This document shows positions 1 to 10,511 of a stretch of DNA of 64,000 nucleotides, piece by piece (within the stretch, counting starts at the first letter, position 1; each line of letters opens with the position of its first letter). The stretch spans positions 110,199 to 174,198 of the forward strand of contig JASBNA010000082.1 of NCBI GenBank assembly GCA_038087015.1. The letters are read 5' to 3'. The position numbers and the translations under genes were made by a program. This DNA is from Cerrena zonata (Eukaryota > Basidiomycota > Agaricomycetes > Polyporales > Cerrenaceae). The notes under the pieces are model-generated. The model was not told the origin of the DNA. It made no database searches and saw only the letters and a program-made list of their open reading frames with translations.

Positions 1-148
1 CTTTTCTGACATCGGCATATGGACTACTCAATTTCAATAGTAATGGTGTCAAATATGTGTTAAGTGCTTGCTCGAACTGCTTATCATTTTCAGCTAATGC
101 AATACGAAGCTCAACCTTGTTGATCAAGGATAACTCCGCCTCCGACAT
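1..148 (-). CDS. ECM29: ECM29 proteasome adaptor, N-terminal fragment
   Basis: The reverse strand from the ATG at 148 opens a frame beginning MSEAELSLINKVELRIALAE and continuing through a LLLKLSSPYADVR stretch to the window edge. Ecm29 proteins start with the same pattern: a short acidic lead, a KVELRxALA helix, then a TxLxPLLLKLSSPY HEAT-like helix. Ecm29 is a large HEAT-repeat protein that tethers the 19S cap to the 20S proteasome core and inhibits faulty proteasomes. Only the first 49 codons are here, so the call rests on this N-terminal signature from memory of the family. Confidence 0.7.
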   Translation of the reverse strand, partial: MSEAELSLINKVELRIALAENDKQFEQALNTYLTPLLLKLSSPYADVRK

Positions 149-431
149 TCTGTAGATCGATTAAGTCCTTTCAGTGATCTATGAAAATAGAGGACCTTGC
201 TTCTATATATAATGCAATTGATGGCAAATACTTGAAATCAATTGTTGTAGAATAAATCAATTATCGATGGCAAATACTGCTAACATAAATTTTCTCTCAA
301 TGAAAAACAACGAAAAAATATTAAGATAGTCCGAGAAATCTTTTACAGCTTTTAATCAGCTTAAGATACAAAAGCCTGATCTCATAGCTACGTTGCCAGT
401 ATATTAAATAAAAAGTCTATATATTCGTTAT
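149..431. other. Intergenic: ECM29 promoter and GCD2 3' flank
   Basis: AT-rich spacer between the ECM29 start and the GCD2 stop, both genes on the reverse strand. It must hold the ECM29 promoter and the GCD2 terminator. I see no ORF, RNA gene or clear binding site. Confidence 0.5.
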
Positions 432-2041
432 TTATGTATTCTTATACTCTCTCAATATAACAGGAACGGAAGAAGGAGGCAAAGCTCCTAATTCAGTGAC
501 AACCTTTTTGATGTATTGTGGAGGAGTTAAATCATACATGATATTCAATAAGCTGATATTCTCCTTGCTCTTCCAGTCTTTTAAGGAGCATTTTCATCCT
601 CTTTTTCTGGTTCTTCATCCTTTTTGTTATTTTGCTTTTTCTTGGGTTGGTTTTTTGTAGGCTCTTCTGATTTCTTTTCATCTTCACATTGTTTGATAAA
701 TTGTTCCAATGCAAAGGACTTCTTTTGGGGTGGCTTCTTGGAATGGATTTGTTCAACCAAATCTTCTGGGTCTGCCAATTCATTAGTGGTAACTGAATCT
801 AATTGGACTTTATCTGAAAACTTGACTGATTCACAGCAAGTCAATACAGGAATATTTCTAGTATGACACATCATTGCAATCAAACCAGTACCGACTCTTG
901 AATAAAGATGACCATTAGATAACATAGCATGGGCCCCCAAGAATACACAATCAGTGTCTGCTAATATGGTACTTGACAATGAATTGAGGAGAACATAATT
1001 CACTTTAAGGTAATCTTGAGTGATTGGAGTAGCCTTAATATTCTTTGAAATAGAGCCAGTTGTCGAGCCTGAATCAGATTCGGATTCAGATTCTAAATCT
1101 GATTTAGCCACATTTTGTGGAGTATGCACAGTGTTCACAAGACTGTTTAATAATTTCTTACCTTCAAACAACGGTCTTGAATCAACAATAATCAAATTGA
1201 AAGATTTACCTTGTTCAAGAACACAATATTTGAACAACTCTTCCAAGACGTCCGAATGACCGTATGTCAAAATAGTTGAACCTTCCAATATATGCTGAGA
1301 AGCATTCTCGATTATGACCCTATCAGACAAATCAATCTTTTCCTTGATAAAGTCGTCAATCTTCTCCACTAAGATATCCTTTGCTTTCAGCTCTTTGGTA
1401 TCAATGGATATATGAGAAATTTCTTGTTTTAACCATCTGATAGCATTACCCATTGATATCGATAATGGTCTAGCACTTTTCAAATATTCTATTTGGTGAG
1501 ACAAATGACCAGTTAAGTGTCTCGTCAAAGTGGTGTTCTCGGGAGTTTTGTAATCTCTAATGACTACCTTGAAAGCTTCGAGCATATTTCTTAATCTTGC
1601 AATAGATCCAACAACTTTATATGTTGAGTATTTTAATGTAAGAGATAATATAGCCGGGTGAACTATATGGGAAATGGATGGTGATGCAGCATTTCTTTGT
1701 TCCCTAGTTTCCAAATGACTAAATAAAGATGGAATTTTCTTAACATTATCGTCTTTGATTAAGGTTTGGTGGAGTTGTTTTTTAAGATTGGTATTGGTTG
1801 CAAGCTGTTGTTTCTTCTTTTCCATTTTTTGCTCTGCTAATTTGGCTTGCTGCTCTGGAGTTATACCATTGGCAGCTTTTTGAGCAGCCCTTTTAGCAGC
1901 TTTCTCTTGTTTCTTTAATTCTTTTAATTCTTTGTTAGAAAGCTTACCAGATGGTGAGTCTGCCGGAGCAGAATCAACGTTAGCAGCTACCGCAACTGCC
2001 TTTTCAGGCGCCTTTATTGGAGCAACAGGTGCATCAGACAT
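432..2041 (-). CDS. GCD2: eIF2B delta subunit (GCD2), with a frame break near the 3' end
   Basis: Delta subunit of eIF2B, the nucleotide exchange factor for eIF2 and target of Gcn2-mediated translational control. A lysine/alanine-rich N-terminus (residues 1-85) precedes the alpha/beta/delta regulatory fold. Visible conserved segments are ILTYGHSDVLEELF, IIVDSRPLFEGKKLL, VFLGAHAMLSNGHLYSRVGTG and IPVLTCCESVKFSD. The frame from 2041 stops at 581, but the next frame carries the conserved family ending (IMYDLTPPQYI, VVTELGALPPSSVPVILRE) and stops at 432. One missing base in the CCTTAAAAG stretch near 583-592 explains this; the repaired protein would be about 536 residues. Two species-specific insertions are visible: an acidic Glu/Ser block after DSRPLFEGKKLL, and a Lys/Glu-rich block just before the break. 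Upstream (2042-2404) lies its promoter. Confidence 0.9.
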
Positions 2042-2404
2042 GATAGACCAACCTTTTTATTTAAAGAGTTATGAATCAAAGACCTTTTCAGTGAATCTCT
2101 AACTTATATATTCTGATTACTATATTAAAAAAAAAAAATATGTGAAAGCGAGATGAATCGAGAAAAAATTGTCGTGCAAACGGTCAAATGAATGTTACTC
2201 ATGAAAATTCAGTTGCAGCTAATGAAGTACATGAAAAATGATTCAATATATAGAAAATGCTTATACTAATAGTTATTAAAAAGATACATTATGAATGATG
2301 AACGGGCAAGATAAAAGTGAAAAGATAAAAAGAATAATCATAAAAGATAAATAAGAAATATTTAAAAGTGGTGATAAAAAAGAAAAATGCTAATTAAGGA
2401 AGGA
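2042..2404. other. Intergenic: GCD2 promoter and DRS2 3' flank
   Basis: AT-rich sequence between the GCD2 start and the DRS2 stop, with an A10 run near 2127. Nothing else is recognised. Confidence 0.5.
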
Positions 2405-5400
2405 CTAATTTCCTTCTGATAACTCACCGAAGACACCTCTCTTTTTGGTGGTATCATACAATCTGACAATCTTCTCTTGATCTTGATTGTCGACTTGAGA
2501 AAAGGCAAACCCCCTTTGTTTTTTAATTCTTTGGACTTGTCTGACTTTTCTGATAGCTTTTTGAAATTGTTCCATTCTTGGTCTATAATCTTGAATGTTG
2601 TATTTTTGAATTTCTTGAACATAATGGTAGCTTTCGGGATTGTAACTTCTCTTGAAAAATTTCCATGCTAAATCTCTGGTTAGACACAATACCGATACAC
2701 CGAATACCATTGCCCAAAATGTAAGGCTAGGATAAGTCACATTCAAGACTCCAAGATATTCTTCAGAGACGTTAATCATTGGTGCAATAGTTGCATAGGC
2801 AGGAAACCAAAGTAGCCATAAAATGAAAGACCCAGGGATAGCAAGTAAAGTGAACTTGGTCCACATAGTTACCACTAATGAAGCCTTACCCAAAGCAGTT
2901 AAGCAACAGGTTGTATATACAGCAGTTCCCCATGCCCAATGGTTTGTGACAAGACCAGAAGCTAATTGGTCACTGTGTTGGTATATAAAATACGAACATA
3001 AGAAAATCACAGCCGAGTGGAAAAACCCATTAATAATCCAACTCCAGAATATAGGTACATTGAAAAATTTCTTTTGTTGACCCAATTGATACAATTGTGG
3101 ATAACGATCTAATAATCTGGCACTGACAAATTGATCGAACACCCCCATAACGAATGGTGGGAAAACGGTAAACAAAACATTGTACAAGGTTAATGTCCAC
3201 GATTCAATAATAGATTGACCTGAAAAGCAATTAGCAAAGACGAACCAGAACTGAGTCATATACAAGATAATGTTCTTGTAGAATGAATACAAAATAGCAT
3301 TGGAAATACGTTGATAAGACCAGGAACCATGAACGAGAAGCAATTTTTTCAAATACTTGAATTGACCAATTGAGATATCTGCACTTCTTGCTGCTTGCAT
3401 ACCTTCCATACCACTAATACCAACACCGACATGCGCAGCTTGAATCATAGAGACATCATTAGCACCATCACCAATGGCCAACAACAATGATTGCTTCTTC
3501 TTACGTTTAACCATCTTAACAACCAATGCCTTTTGTAAAGGAGACACACGGCAACAAATGACAGCCTTACAGCGACTACCTAATGTAATGAACAAATCTT
3601 CTAACTCGGGTTCCAAAGCATAACCTAATGAGTGACCATCGATAATTAAAGCAAGTGAAGCATCCAAAGAACCATCCTCAACGTCGTACTGGTGTTCTTG
3701 GATAGCTGATAGCTTCTCTTGTAAGTTAAGTTTGGTATCCATTTTAGTTTCCTCGTTAATGATTAACAAATTCATATCTTCACTCAACAACTTACATGAC
3801 ATACCGATATTAATGGCAGTTTCTTGTCTATCACCAGTTAAAACCCAAATTTTAATACCAGCATCTTGTAAAGTATGAATAGTCTCTGGAACACCATCTT
3901 GTAACTTATCTTCAATAGCAGTAGCTCCCAATAAAAATAAATCAGTCTCTATCATTTCTGCCACCGCATCTAATTGTTCGCTTCTATCATTTAAGGCAGT
4001 AGATGCTTCATAGTACTTACTAGCCCAAGCTTGATATTCCTCTTCACCCACTATTCTAGATGCTATACACAAGGTTCTCAAACCTTCGGCAGCAAAATCT
4101 TCCAAATGACGTAAAGTTGAATCAACGAATGGCTGTGCTTCTTGTTGGCTTAATCTCTCTAAAATCACAGTATCTGCACCTTTACAAAAAAGTCTGATAA
4201 CACCGTCGGGACATCTAAAGATAGCAGACATTCTCTTTCTAGTGGAATTAAATTCACATATATTCAATAATTCATATTCCGAGTCGCTGTTGGTCAAGCG
4301 ATTATTGATTGTCACCCCTTTTGGCTTACGGATAGTGAATTTATAACCTAAATCTGCAGCACCTTGAACCAAAGCACCTTCATCAGGGGAAGCCGCCTGG
4401 TACTTAATACTCCCAGTCGTATCATTTACTTCAGGGATAACAGTATGACATGTACTCAAAAGAGTCAAAAATTCATTGATTATAGCCGATTGTTGGGATG
4501 AAGTATCAGCCAAATGTTGGTATAAATCATCGTAGCTATAATAACCAACTTCAATATTATCGATTAATTGGGCATTACCATCCTCGGGAATTTCTTCAAT
4601 ATAACACTTACCCCCAATGGAACAACTTTTAAACTCCATAATGTTTCTAGTCAAAGTACCAGTTTTATCTGAAAATATAAAATCAATTTGACCTAATTCC
4701 TCAACTAAAGAGGAAGTTCTAACACCCGTTGGAGTATCTGTTTCTTCATAGTACATATCTAAATCACTACCAATCATATAAGCTTGATAGTATTTAATAA
4801 TTTCAACAGTAACGAATAAAGAAATAGGAACCAAATTGGAAAACAAAATCCAGTAAGTTAAAATATCTTGAAAGAAAAGTTTAGCTTTACTTGTACCACT
4901 CAACATCAAATAACCCAAGGATTTGGAATCAACCTGCAACTTAGCAACATTACCAATTGAACCCACAATTGCTAAAGTAATTAAAATTGAGAAAAGGGCA
5001 ATAATTTGTAAATTGATAATTCTTTCAACATCAGTTCTTTTGATAGGAGTTGCAGTTGCATTACGCATTAATTTTGTTTCATGGCCAGTGAAAATTACGA
5101 TACCATGGATCCACTGAGTATTTCTTAAAGTAGCACCTCTCAAAAGTAGCTGTTCAGGAGACAAAGGAATTTGACCAACTGATCCAAATCCTTTCAAATT
5201 ACCTTCATAAGTGTAAAGAGATGAATTCGGCTGTTCAGATAATATTTCGGTAGAACTTAAGTCAGATACTAAATCTCTTGGGTTGACTAAATAAGAAGTT
5301 TCAGGTTTTGATTGCTTAATTTTAAGATTAGTTTCACCATCAAGATTTGCAGTTTCGATATAACAAAGACCTTCAGGTTCCGAAGAACTGAGTAACAATA

Positions 5401-6352
5401 AATCGGCAGGGAAAGGTTCTTCGTTGGTCACTTTAACTATATCACCAACTTTAACATGAGTCCATTTTTTAGTTTGGAAATCACCAGAAGTAGGATTTAA
5501 CACTAAAACTTTAGTATTATTCAAATCTTTATCTGCATTAGCTCTTTTAATATCTTCCATTATTTCTTTAATTGCCGAAACAAGTAAAACAACAATCAAA
5601 GTACCAATAGTGGTATATCTATTAGTTGGAGAAACATTAGGAACTTGTTGGATAACAGATGTGAAAAGGAAAAACAAATTAGCATATTTACTAAATTGTT
5701 CGAATAAAAACTTAGGTAGGAAAGTAGCAATGTTATATTTTGTCGTAGAGATATAGTTACCAAAATAACCAAATGAATCATTGGCGCTAGTATTAATCAC
5801 ATAGATTTGACGAGGACCTTTATTGGATTTAGATGATTTGCTGCTAGGTTTACCACCAAAGATACCCGTTTTCATACGATTATAAATATTACGAATATCA
5901 AAATCGGTTGATTCACTCTTAGCATTATTATAAGCTTTATCATCATCAAATGGGTCACTCATCCCCATATAATTAGCACCACCATCCCCAACTGGAGAAC
6001 GTAAGTTATTGAAAAATCCTGACTTTTGTTTCACTGTTGGATCGTTAGATGTACTTAGTAAAGGAACTTGACGATTACTACTACTGCCATCACGATGATG
6101 GGAAGAAGCTTGGGTTTCGTATTCATCATCGGATATGATAAAATGTTCATCAAAAGGATTATTCTGTTGATGGAAGTTATCGTTATTATGTGAATTGGTT
6201 GTATATTGATGCTGGGAGGATAAATTGTTATAAGGACTTGATTGGGTATCATGATGTGCTTGACTATTCCCATCATCTAAATCGATAAGAGGATTGTCGA
6301 AAGGATTACCCAGTGACGCCGAGCCACCCTGACGGTTATTATAGTATGACAT
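2405..6352 (-). CDS. DRS2: Drs2-type P4-ATPase (aminophospholipid flippase)
   Basis: Intact 1315-residue P4-ATPase. It would move phosphatidylserine/phosphatidylethanolamine to the cytosolic leaflet of trans-Golgi and endosomal membranes, normally with a Cdc50-type partner. The N-terminal ~190 residues are polar and disordered with NPFD motifs near residues 16 and 64, like the NPFxD sorting signals of yeast Drs2. Then come the membrane entry with PTNRYTT, the dephosphorylation loop DGETNLK, the phosphorylation site DKTGTLT (Asp562), the nucleotide-binding CKGADTVI, the hinge GDGANDVS (961-966) and a hydrophobic C-terminal half. The tail holds GFAFSQVDN, matching the GFAFS autoinhibitory element of Drs2. 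Divergent from PRO2 across a 760-bp spacer. Length and motif order are normal for Drs2 rather than Dnf1/2 or Neo1. Confidence 0.95.
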   Translation of the reverse strand: MSYYNNRQGGSASLGNPFDNPLIDLDDGNSQAHHDTQSSPYNNLSSQHQYTTNSHNNDNFHQQNNPFDEHFIISDDEYETQASSHHRDGSSSNRQVPLLSTSNDPTVKQKSGFFNNLRSPVGDGGANYMGMSDPFDDDKAYNNAKSESTDFDIRNIYNRMKTGIFGGKPSSKSSKSNKGPRQIYVINTSANDSFGYFGNYISTTKYNIATFLPKFLFEQFSKYANLFFLFTSVIQQVPNVSPTNRYTTIGTLIVVLLVSAIKEIMEDIKRANADKDLNNTKVLVLNPTSGDFQTKKWTHVKVGDIVKVTNEEPFPADLLLLSSSEPEGLCYIETANLDGETNLKIKQSKPETSYLVNPRDLVSDLSSTEILSEQPNSSLYTYEGNLKGFGSVGQIPLSPEQLLLRGATLRNTQWIHGIVIFTGHETKLMRNATATPIKRTDVERIINLQIIALFSILITLAIVGSIGNVAKLQVDSKSLGYLMLSGTSKAKLFFQDILTYWILFSNLVPISLFVTVEIIKYYQAYMIGSDLDMYYEETDTPTGVRTSSLVEELGQIDFIFSDKTGTLTRNIMEFKSCSIGGKCYIEEIPEDGNAQLIDNIEVGYYSYDDLYQHLADTSSQQSAIINEFLTLLSTCHTVIPEVNDTTGSIKYQAASPDEGALVQGAADLGYKFTIRKPKGVTINNRLTNSDSEYELLNICEFNSTRKRMSAIFRCPDGVIRLFCKGADTVILERLSQQEAQPFVDSTLRHLEDFAAEGLRTLCIASRIVGEEEYQAWASKYYEASTALNDRSEQLDAVAEMIETDLFLLGATAIEDKLQDGVPETIHTLQDAGIKIWVLTGDRQETAINIGMSCKLLSEDMNLLIINEETKMDTKLNLQEKLSAIQEHQYDVEDGSLDASLALIIDGHSLGYALEPELEDLFITLGSRCKAVICCRVSPLQKALVVKMVKRKKKQSLLLAIGDGANDVSMIQAAHVGVGISGMEGMQAARSADISIGQFKYLKKLLLVHGSWSYQRISNAILYSFYKNIILYMTQFWFVFANCFSGQSIIESWTLTLYNVLFTVFPPFVMGVFDQFVSARLLDRYPQLYQLGQQKKFFNVPIFWSWIINGFFHSAVIFLCSYFIYQHSDQLASGLVTNHWAWGTAVYTTCCLTALGKASLVVTMWTKFTLLAIPGSFILWLLWFPAYATIAPMINVSEEYLGVLNVTYPSLTFWAMVFGVSVLCLTRDLAWKFFKRSYNPESYHYVQEIQKYNIQDYRPRMEQFQKAIRKVRQVQRIKKQRGFAFSQVDNQDQEKIVRLYDTTKKRGVFGELSEGN

Positions 6353-7112
6353 CTTCTGATGACTCTCCTTATGATTAATTGACTTACTGAAAGCAGAAAA
6401 AGGTCAATTAACAGAAGCACAGACGAGGAACTGAAAAAAAAAATTCAAGAAAGAATTATCTAAAGAGATCTTGAAGATCGAAGGAACAAAAAACTCAACA
6501 ACGGAATAGTACTTTGGAAATAAATAGACAAAGGCTGTGGAACTTTGGCCAGTTATAAGAATAACCTCAAAGAAGTATTTCTGTAGTGATAAAAGCTCTA
6601 AAATATCGATTAAACTCGAGATATGAGGATTAAAAACAGAAAAAAAAAATTAAAAGGTAAACAAAAAACCAAATGTCAGTTTCTGCAAATAGTCTGAAAG
6701 AACTAGTCAATTCTCAGGAGGGACTATTGCAAGTGTCTGGGATGTTCAACGGATTTTCCACGGTATAAAAGTGAATAATTGAGTTTCAGTCGATTTGCAA
6801 AAGATCAACCTTTGATGATTCGTGTTTGAAAAAAGGAAAAAGAGTCTAACACAGCATTCTGATCCAATTTTGTATCGATACATAGTTAAAAATAAAATCC
6901 GTACCGCGCCTCTTTTCAATCGGTCATCTAGGGACGTGCGCCGGTGACCAAATTCTGCGTGGACATAAACATCCTTACACCAGGTGTTTCGGTAAAGTTG
7001 GGGATTTTTACCGATGACTCAGGACTGAAATTTTTGGTGAAGATTCTGGGGATATAAAGACTTTAGTAGAAAGGTTTGAAAGGTTGATAAGGAAGGTTAG
7101 CAAGAATTAAAC
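6353..7112. other. Divergent intergenic: DRS2 and PRO2 promoters
   Basis: 760 bp with short poly(A) runs on the DRS2 side and a more GC-balanced PRO2-proximal part. A TGACTCA site sits at 7015-7021. Inverted 7-mers CGGTAAA (6990-6996) and TTTACCG (7007-7013) lie just upstream of it. No ORF is supported. Confidence 0.5.
7015..7021 (+). promoter_or_regulatory. Gcn4-type site TGACTCA upstream of PRO2
   Basis: TGACTCA, the core of the Gcn4 consensus, lies about 92 bp before the PRO2 ATG. Gcn4 activates amino-acid biosynthesis genes including the proline pathway in yeasts, so position and sequence agree. Binding is inferred. Confidence 0.5.
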
Positions 7113-8428
7113 ATGACCGCCGAAGATATTGCCAAAGATGCCAGTAGTGCATTTTCTGTTCTTAAGACCTTATCGGATTCACAAAGATCTGGGGCTCTTA
7201 ATAAGATCTATGATTCATTGAAGAAGAATAAAGAACAAATTTTGGAGAGAAATCAAATTGATATGGATAACGCCAAATCGAATAACTTGAGTGCTTCTTT
7301 GATCAAGCGTCTTGATTTAGCGAATCCTGGGAAATTTGATACCATGTTACAAGGGATTCTTGATGTTGCCAAATTAGAAGATCCAGTTGGTAAAGTTAGC
7401 TTACAACGTAAATTAGATGAAGGGTTAAATTTATACCGGGTATCTTCACCTATTGGAGTTTTATTAATTATATTTGAATCGCGTCCCGAAGTGATTGCCA
7501 ATATTACTGCGTTGGCAATTAAATCAGGTAATTGTGCCATACTAAAAGGAGGTAAGGAATCGTATGAGACTTTCAAGATAATGAGTGATATTGTTAACCG
7601 AACTTTACAAGATGAAACAGAAGTACCCAGCAGTGCAATTCAATTAATTCAAACTCGTGAGGATGTTAATGATTTGTTATCTCAGGATAAATATATTGAT
7701 TTGGTTATTCCAAGAGGATCAAATGAACTAGTACGTAATATTAAGTCTAATACTAAAATTCCGGTATTAGGACATGCTGATGGTATTTGTTCAATTTATG
7801 TTGACGAAGAAGCTGATTTAACTAAAGCCAGTAGAATTATAGTTGACTCGAAAACCAATTATCCAGCAGGGTGTAATGCGGTTGAACAACTTTTAATTCA
7901 TCAATCGATTAATCAAGAATCGATAGTTAAAATCATCAAATCACTTATTGAAGCCAAGGTCAATGTACACGTTGAACCACAAGTTAAAAAATGATTGAAA
8001 ACGAACCGGAGATTGATAATCAATACGTTTTCGACACAATTGATGATTCATTCGATAAAGAGTACTTATCATTTGATATTTCGGTTAAATTTGTTGCATC
8101 AGTAGAAGATGCAATTAAACATATTAATATTCATTCTTCTAAACACACTGAAAGTATTATAACCGAAAACAAAGACACTGCCAATAAATTTTTAAAAGCC
8201 ATTGATTCAGCAGGAGTTTATTGGAATTGTTCCACTCGTTTTGCCGATGGGTTCAGATACGGGTTTGGGACCGAAGTTGGTATCAGTACGAATAAAATCC
8301 ATGCTCGAGGACCCGTTGGACTCGAAGGATTAATGACGTATCAATATCAACTTAAAGGGGACGGCCATATTGTGGGCGACTACGTAGGGGGAGGCGGTAA
8401 GAAATTATTTGTTCATGAAGATATATAG
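7113..8428 (+). CDS. PRO2: Gamma-glutamyl phosphate reductase (PRO2), with one frame break
   Basis: Second enzyme of proline biosynthesis, reducing gamma-glutamyl phosphate to glutamate semialdehyde with NADPH. The first frame (7113-7994) shows the aldehyde-dehydrogenase-like fold: [44 protein letters not shown] and the catalytic Cys254 in [13 protein letters not shown]. The second frame (7991-8428) supplies the C-terminus with [37 protein letters not shown] and [16 protein letters not shown]. The break falls in an A6 run at about 7985-7990; one extra A would give a 438-residue protein, close to the usual ~450. Essential-pathway residues are all kept, so a sequence error is more likely than inactivation. 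A Gcn4-type site lies upstream. Confidence 0.93.
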
Positions 8429-8443
8429 ATTTATATAACAATG

Positions 8444-9259
8444 CTAATTAGAAACAATTTTTTCAAATTCTTGATAATCTTTAGGAGGAAAGTCAGGAAA
8501 GTAAGATATAATTTTCCTACAATTTTCATCAGTTAAATTGAAATAACTCCATTCTTTTAAGGAAAAATAATCAGTCAACTGTTTAATCCAATTCATTCTA
8601 GTATCAATACTAATCAAATCATCATCAATCACGACATTTGACCGCAAACAAGATCGAATTAACCCCAAGTTTTCCACAGCCTTGTTCAAATCAATTCCTT
8701 CAAACTGTCTTGCAATATTGTCTTTTATCAACTTTGACAATCTCGGTGATTTCCCATTAGTGCTAATCATAATCTGTAAATTGTCCTGATTAAACATACT
8801 CCCAAAATAAAAATCACATAATGGAGGTTTATCAGCAATATTAACCGGTAACCGCAAAAATTTACACTGGTAATAGATTCTCTCTGATAATTCATAATCA
8901 TCAATGCAACAACAAACGTTTGCGAAAACTTCGTGTTCAACAACTTGTCTTATTTCTGCATAATGGCTCGAGTTTATCAATTCGTCGACTCCATCTAATT
9001 CAATAGACGTCTTCTCATACATTTTCAAATCCCTCGACTCGTAATTTCTTTTCACCAAATTGTATATCAACCCTTCTTCATGTAGCTTGTCAATATCCTC
9101 GTGGATATGGCCTCCGCCAGTTATCACCGTGATCTTTGCATGGGCCCTAATCAAATGGTTGATTCTGCTAAGCGCAACGTCCCCCGACCCAATCACCAAA
9201 CAGTGTTTCCCCTTAACTTGCCATGCTAGCAAAAGCGATCCACTCACTTCCTTCGACAT
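8444..9259 (-). CDS. MET8: Siroheme synthase Met8 (precorrin-2 dehydrogenase/ferrochelatase)
   Basis: Bifunctional enzyme that oxidises precorrin-2 with NAD and inserts iron to make siroheme for sulfite reductase. From ATG 9259 it reads MSKEVSGSLLLAWQVKGK, then the Rossmann GxGxxA motif (LVIGSGDVALSRI). NIADKPPLCDFYFG and MISTNGKSPRLSKLIKD match the Met8 signature NVADKPDLCDFYFG/ISTNGLSPR. Length is 271 residues against about 274 in Saccharomyces. The open frame runs upstream to 9382, but that segment has no family similarity and contains a homopolymer, so I chose the internal ATG. Convergent with PRO2 (15-bp gap). Confidence 0.9.
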   Translation of the reverse strand: MSKEVSGSLLLAWQVKGKHCLVIGSGDVALSRINHLIRAHAKITVITGGGHIHEDIDKLHEEGLIYNLVKRNYESRDLKMYEKTSIELDGVDELINSSHYAEIRQVVEHEVFANVCCCIDDYELSERIYYQCKFLRLPVNIADKPPLCDFYFGSMFNQDNLQIMISTNGKSPRLSKLIKDNIARQFEGIDLNKAVENLGLIRSCLRSNVVIDDDLISIDTRMNWIKQLTDYFSLKEWSYFNLTDENCRKIISYFPDFPPKDYQEFEKIVSN

Positions 9260-10511
9260 GCTTCCGACTGATTTTTTTTTTTGCAACTTCTCCCAATATG
9301 AATATTGTTTCACCGTTGACTGGTGTTTTTCGCCCACTGCTGGACCGGACCCCCGTGAAGAGCAACCGCGGTTTTGGACCAATCGAACTACTGGAGTCGC
9401 GACAGCAATCCAAACCCTCTACGGGTCTGGCAATTGTCTTCTTGTCTTCTTCTACCAGTTAGGTAACTGTTTGGTAATTAAGCAAACTTACACTGCAGTC
9501 CCTACTGCGCAGCCCCTACAGTAACCCCCAGTTGTGTAGCCCGTAAATAAAAGTGAAACCTCTTCAGCTGATCATGACCATTAGTCACATGTGTGTGTTT
9601 GCTAAAAACCTTTAGCGAGCTAAATTGCATGATGGGAACCAAACTCGCCTCGACACCCCCAATCCTTGATCTGCCTGGACAATTGGATGGCAGGCCATCC
9701 ATACGTACCGTAGATTTACACTTGAATGTAGACCACAGTGATCAATAGAGTAGTATACATAGTAATTACCGATTAAAGGAGATAAAGTAATTAAAGTAAT
9801 TAAAGTAATTAGTAGATATTGCAAGTAGTGGAGTTGTCTCGAAATTTTAGTGAAAATGCGGAACGTCCAAAACTAAGTGGTTCCGATTCTTTTCGATAGG
9901 AAAGAAAAAATTTTCTAATGAAGGTGTGGAAGGAATATTAAATTGTATATCTTTCTACATGTTCATATAACCCAATTCTGGTATTCTCCAATCATTCATA
10001 GGATTCATAGCTTAATTAATCATCACCGAACGGATCTCATTACTTGCCAACTTCCCGGACGTGAAATTAGACCGCCATTGAAAAGCGTTGTCGCTAATCT
10101 GATTCCTATTTCGAGTCGAAAATTTTTTATTAACGTATTAAGTATACTAGTTTTTATTTAAGTATACTACAATAAAGGCTTTGATCTGGTATATATATAT
10201 ATCTGACAATTCCGAAGTCCTTGCTCTCCAGTCTACCTACCTGATTCCGTTCCCCAGACACGTCTCTAAGCGTACTTACGGAAACGAAAAAGAAGAACAA
10301 AACCATTGGTACACAGAGTTACAGAATCAGTGCTCGAGGTTATATCAAATCGGTACTCAAGACCTTGTTTGTGGGTGTTTATTTTGCTTAATTTCGAGTG
10401 TTTCATTGCTTGTCTTTAGGTTAGCTCTTTTGTTAGTGTTTATTTGATTTTTTGTTAAAGTCCAAAGGAAAAAAAAAAAAAAAAAAAAAACTTTTTTTGG
10501 TTTTGCTTACT
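9260..10511. other. Divergent intergenic: MET8 and MRS6 promoters
   Basis: 1.25 kb with GC-richer patches around 9350-9550 and AT-rich DNA toward MRS6. Contents seen: two CCCTAC direct repeats at 9500-9505 and 9514-9519, a TCACATGTG motif near 9584, a 9-bp tandem repeat at 9784-9810, a TATATATATAT stretch at 10190-10201, and an A22 run at 10469-10490 just before the MRS6 ATG. No convincing gene. Confidence 0.5.
9784..9810. repeat. 9-bp tandem repeat, three copies
   Basis: Three exact head-to-tail copies of AAAGTAATT in the MET8/MRS6 spacer. Confidence 0.9.

Noticed and set aside
8444..9382. Longer MET8 start at 9382
   Set aside because: The extra 41 residues lack similarity to Met8 and include translation of a poly(T) run; the internal ATG at 9259 gives the normal length.
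9500..9519. CCCTAC direct repeats as a Tbf1 site or telomeric relic
   Set aside because: Only two half-site-like copies in direct orientation, with no palindrome and no array.
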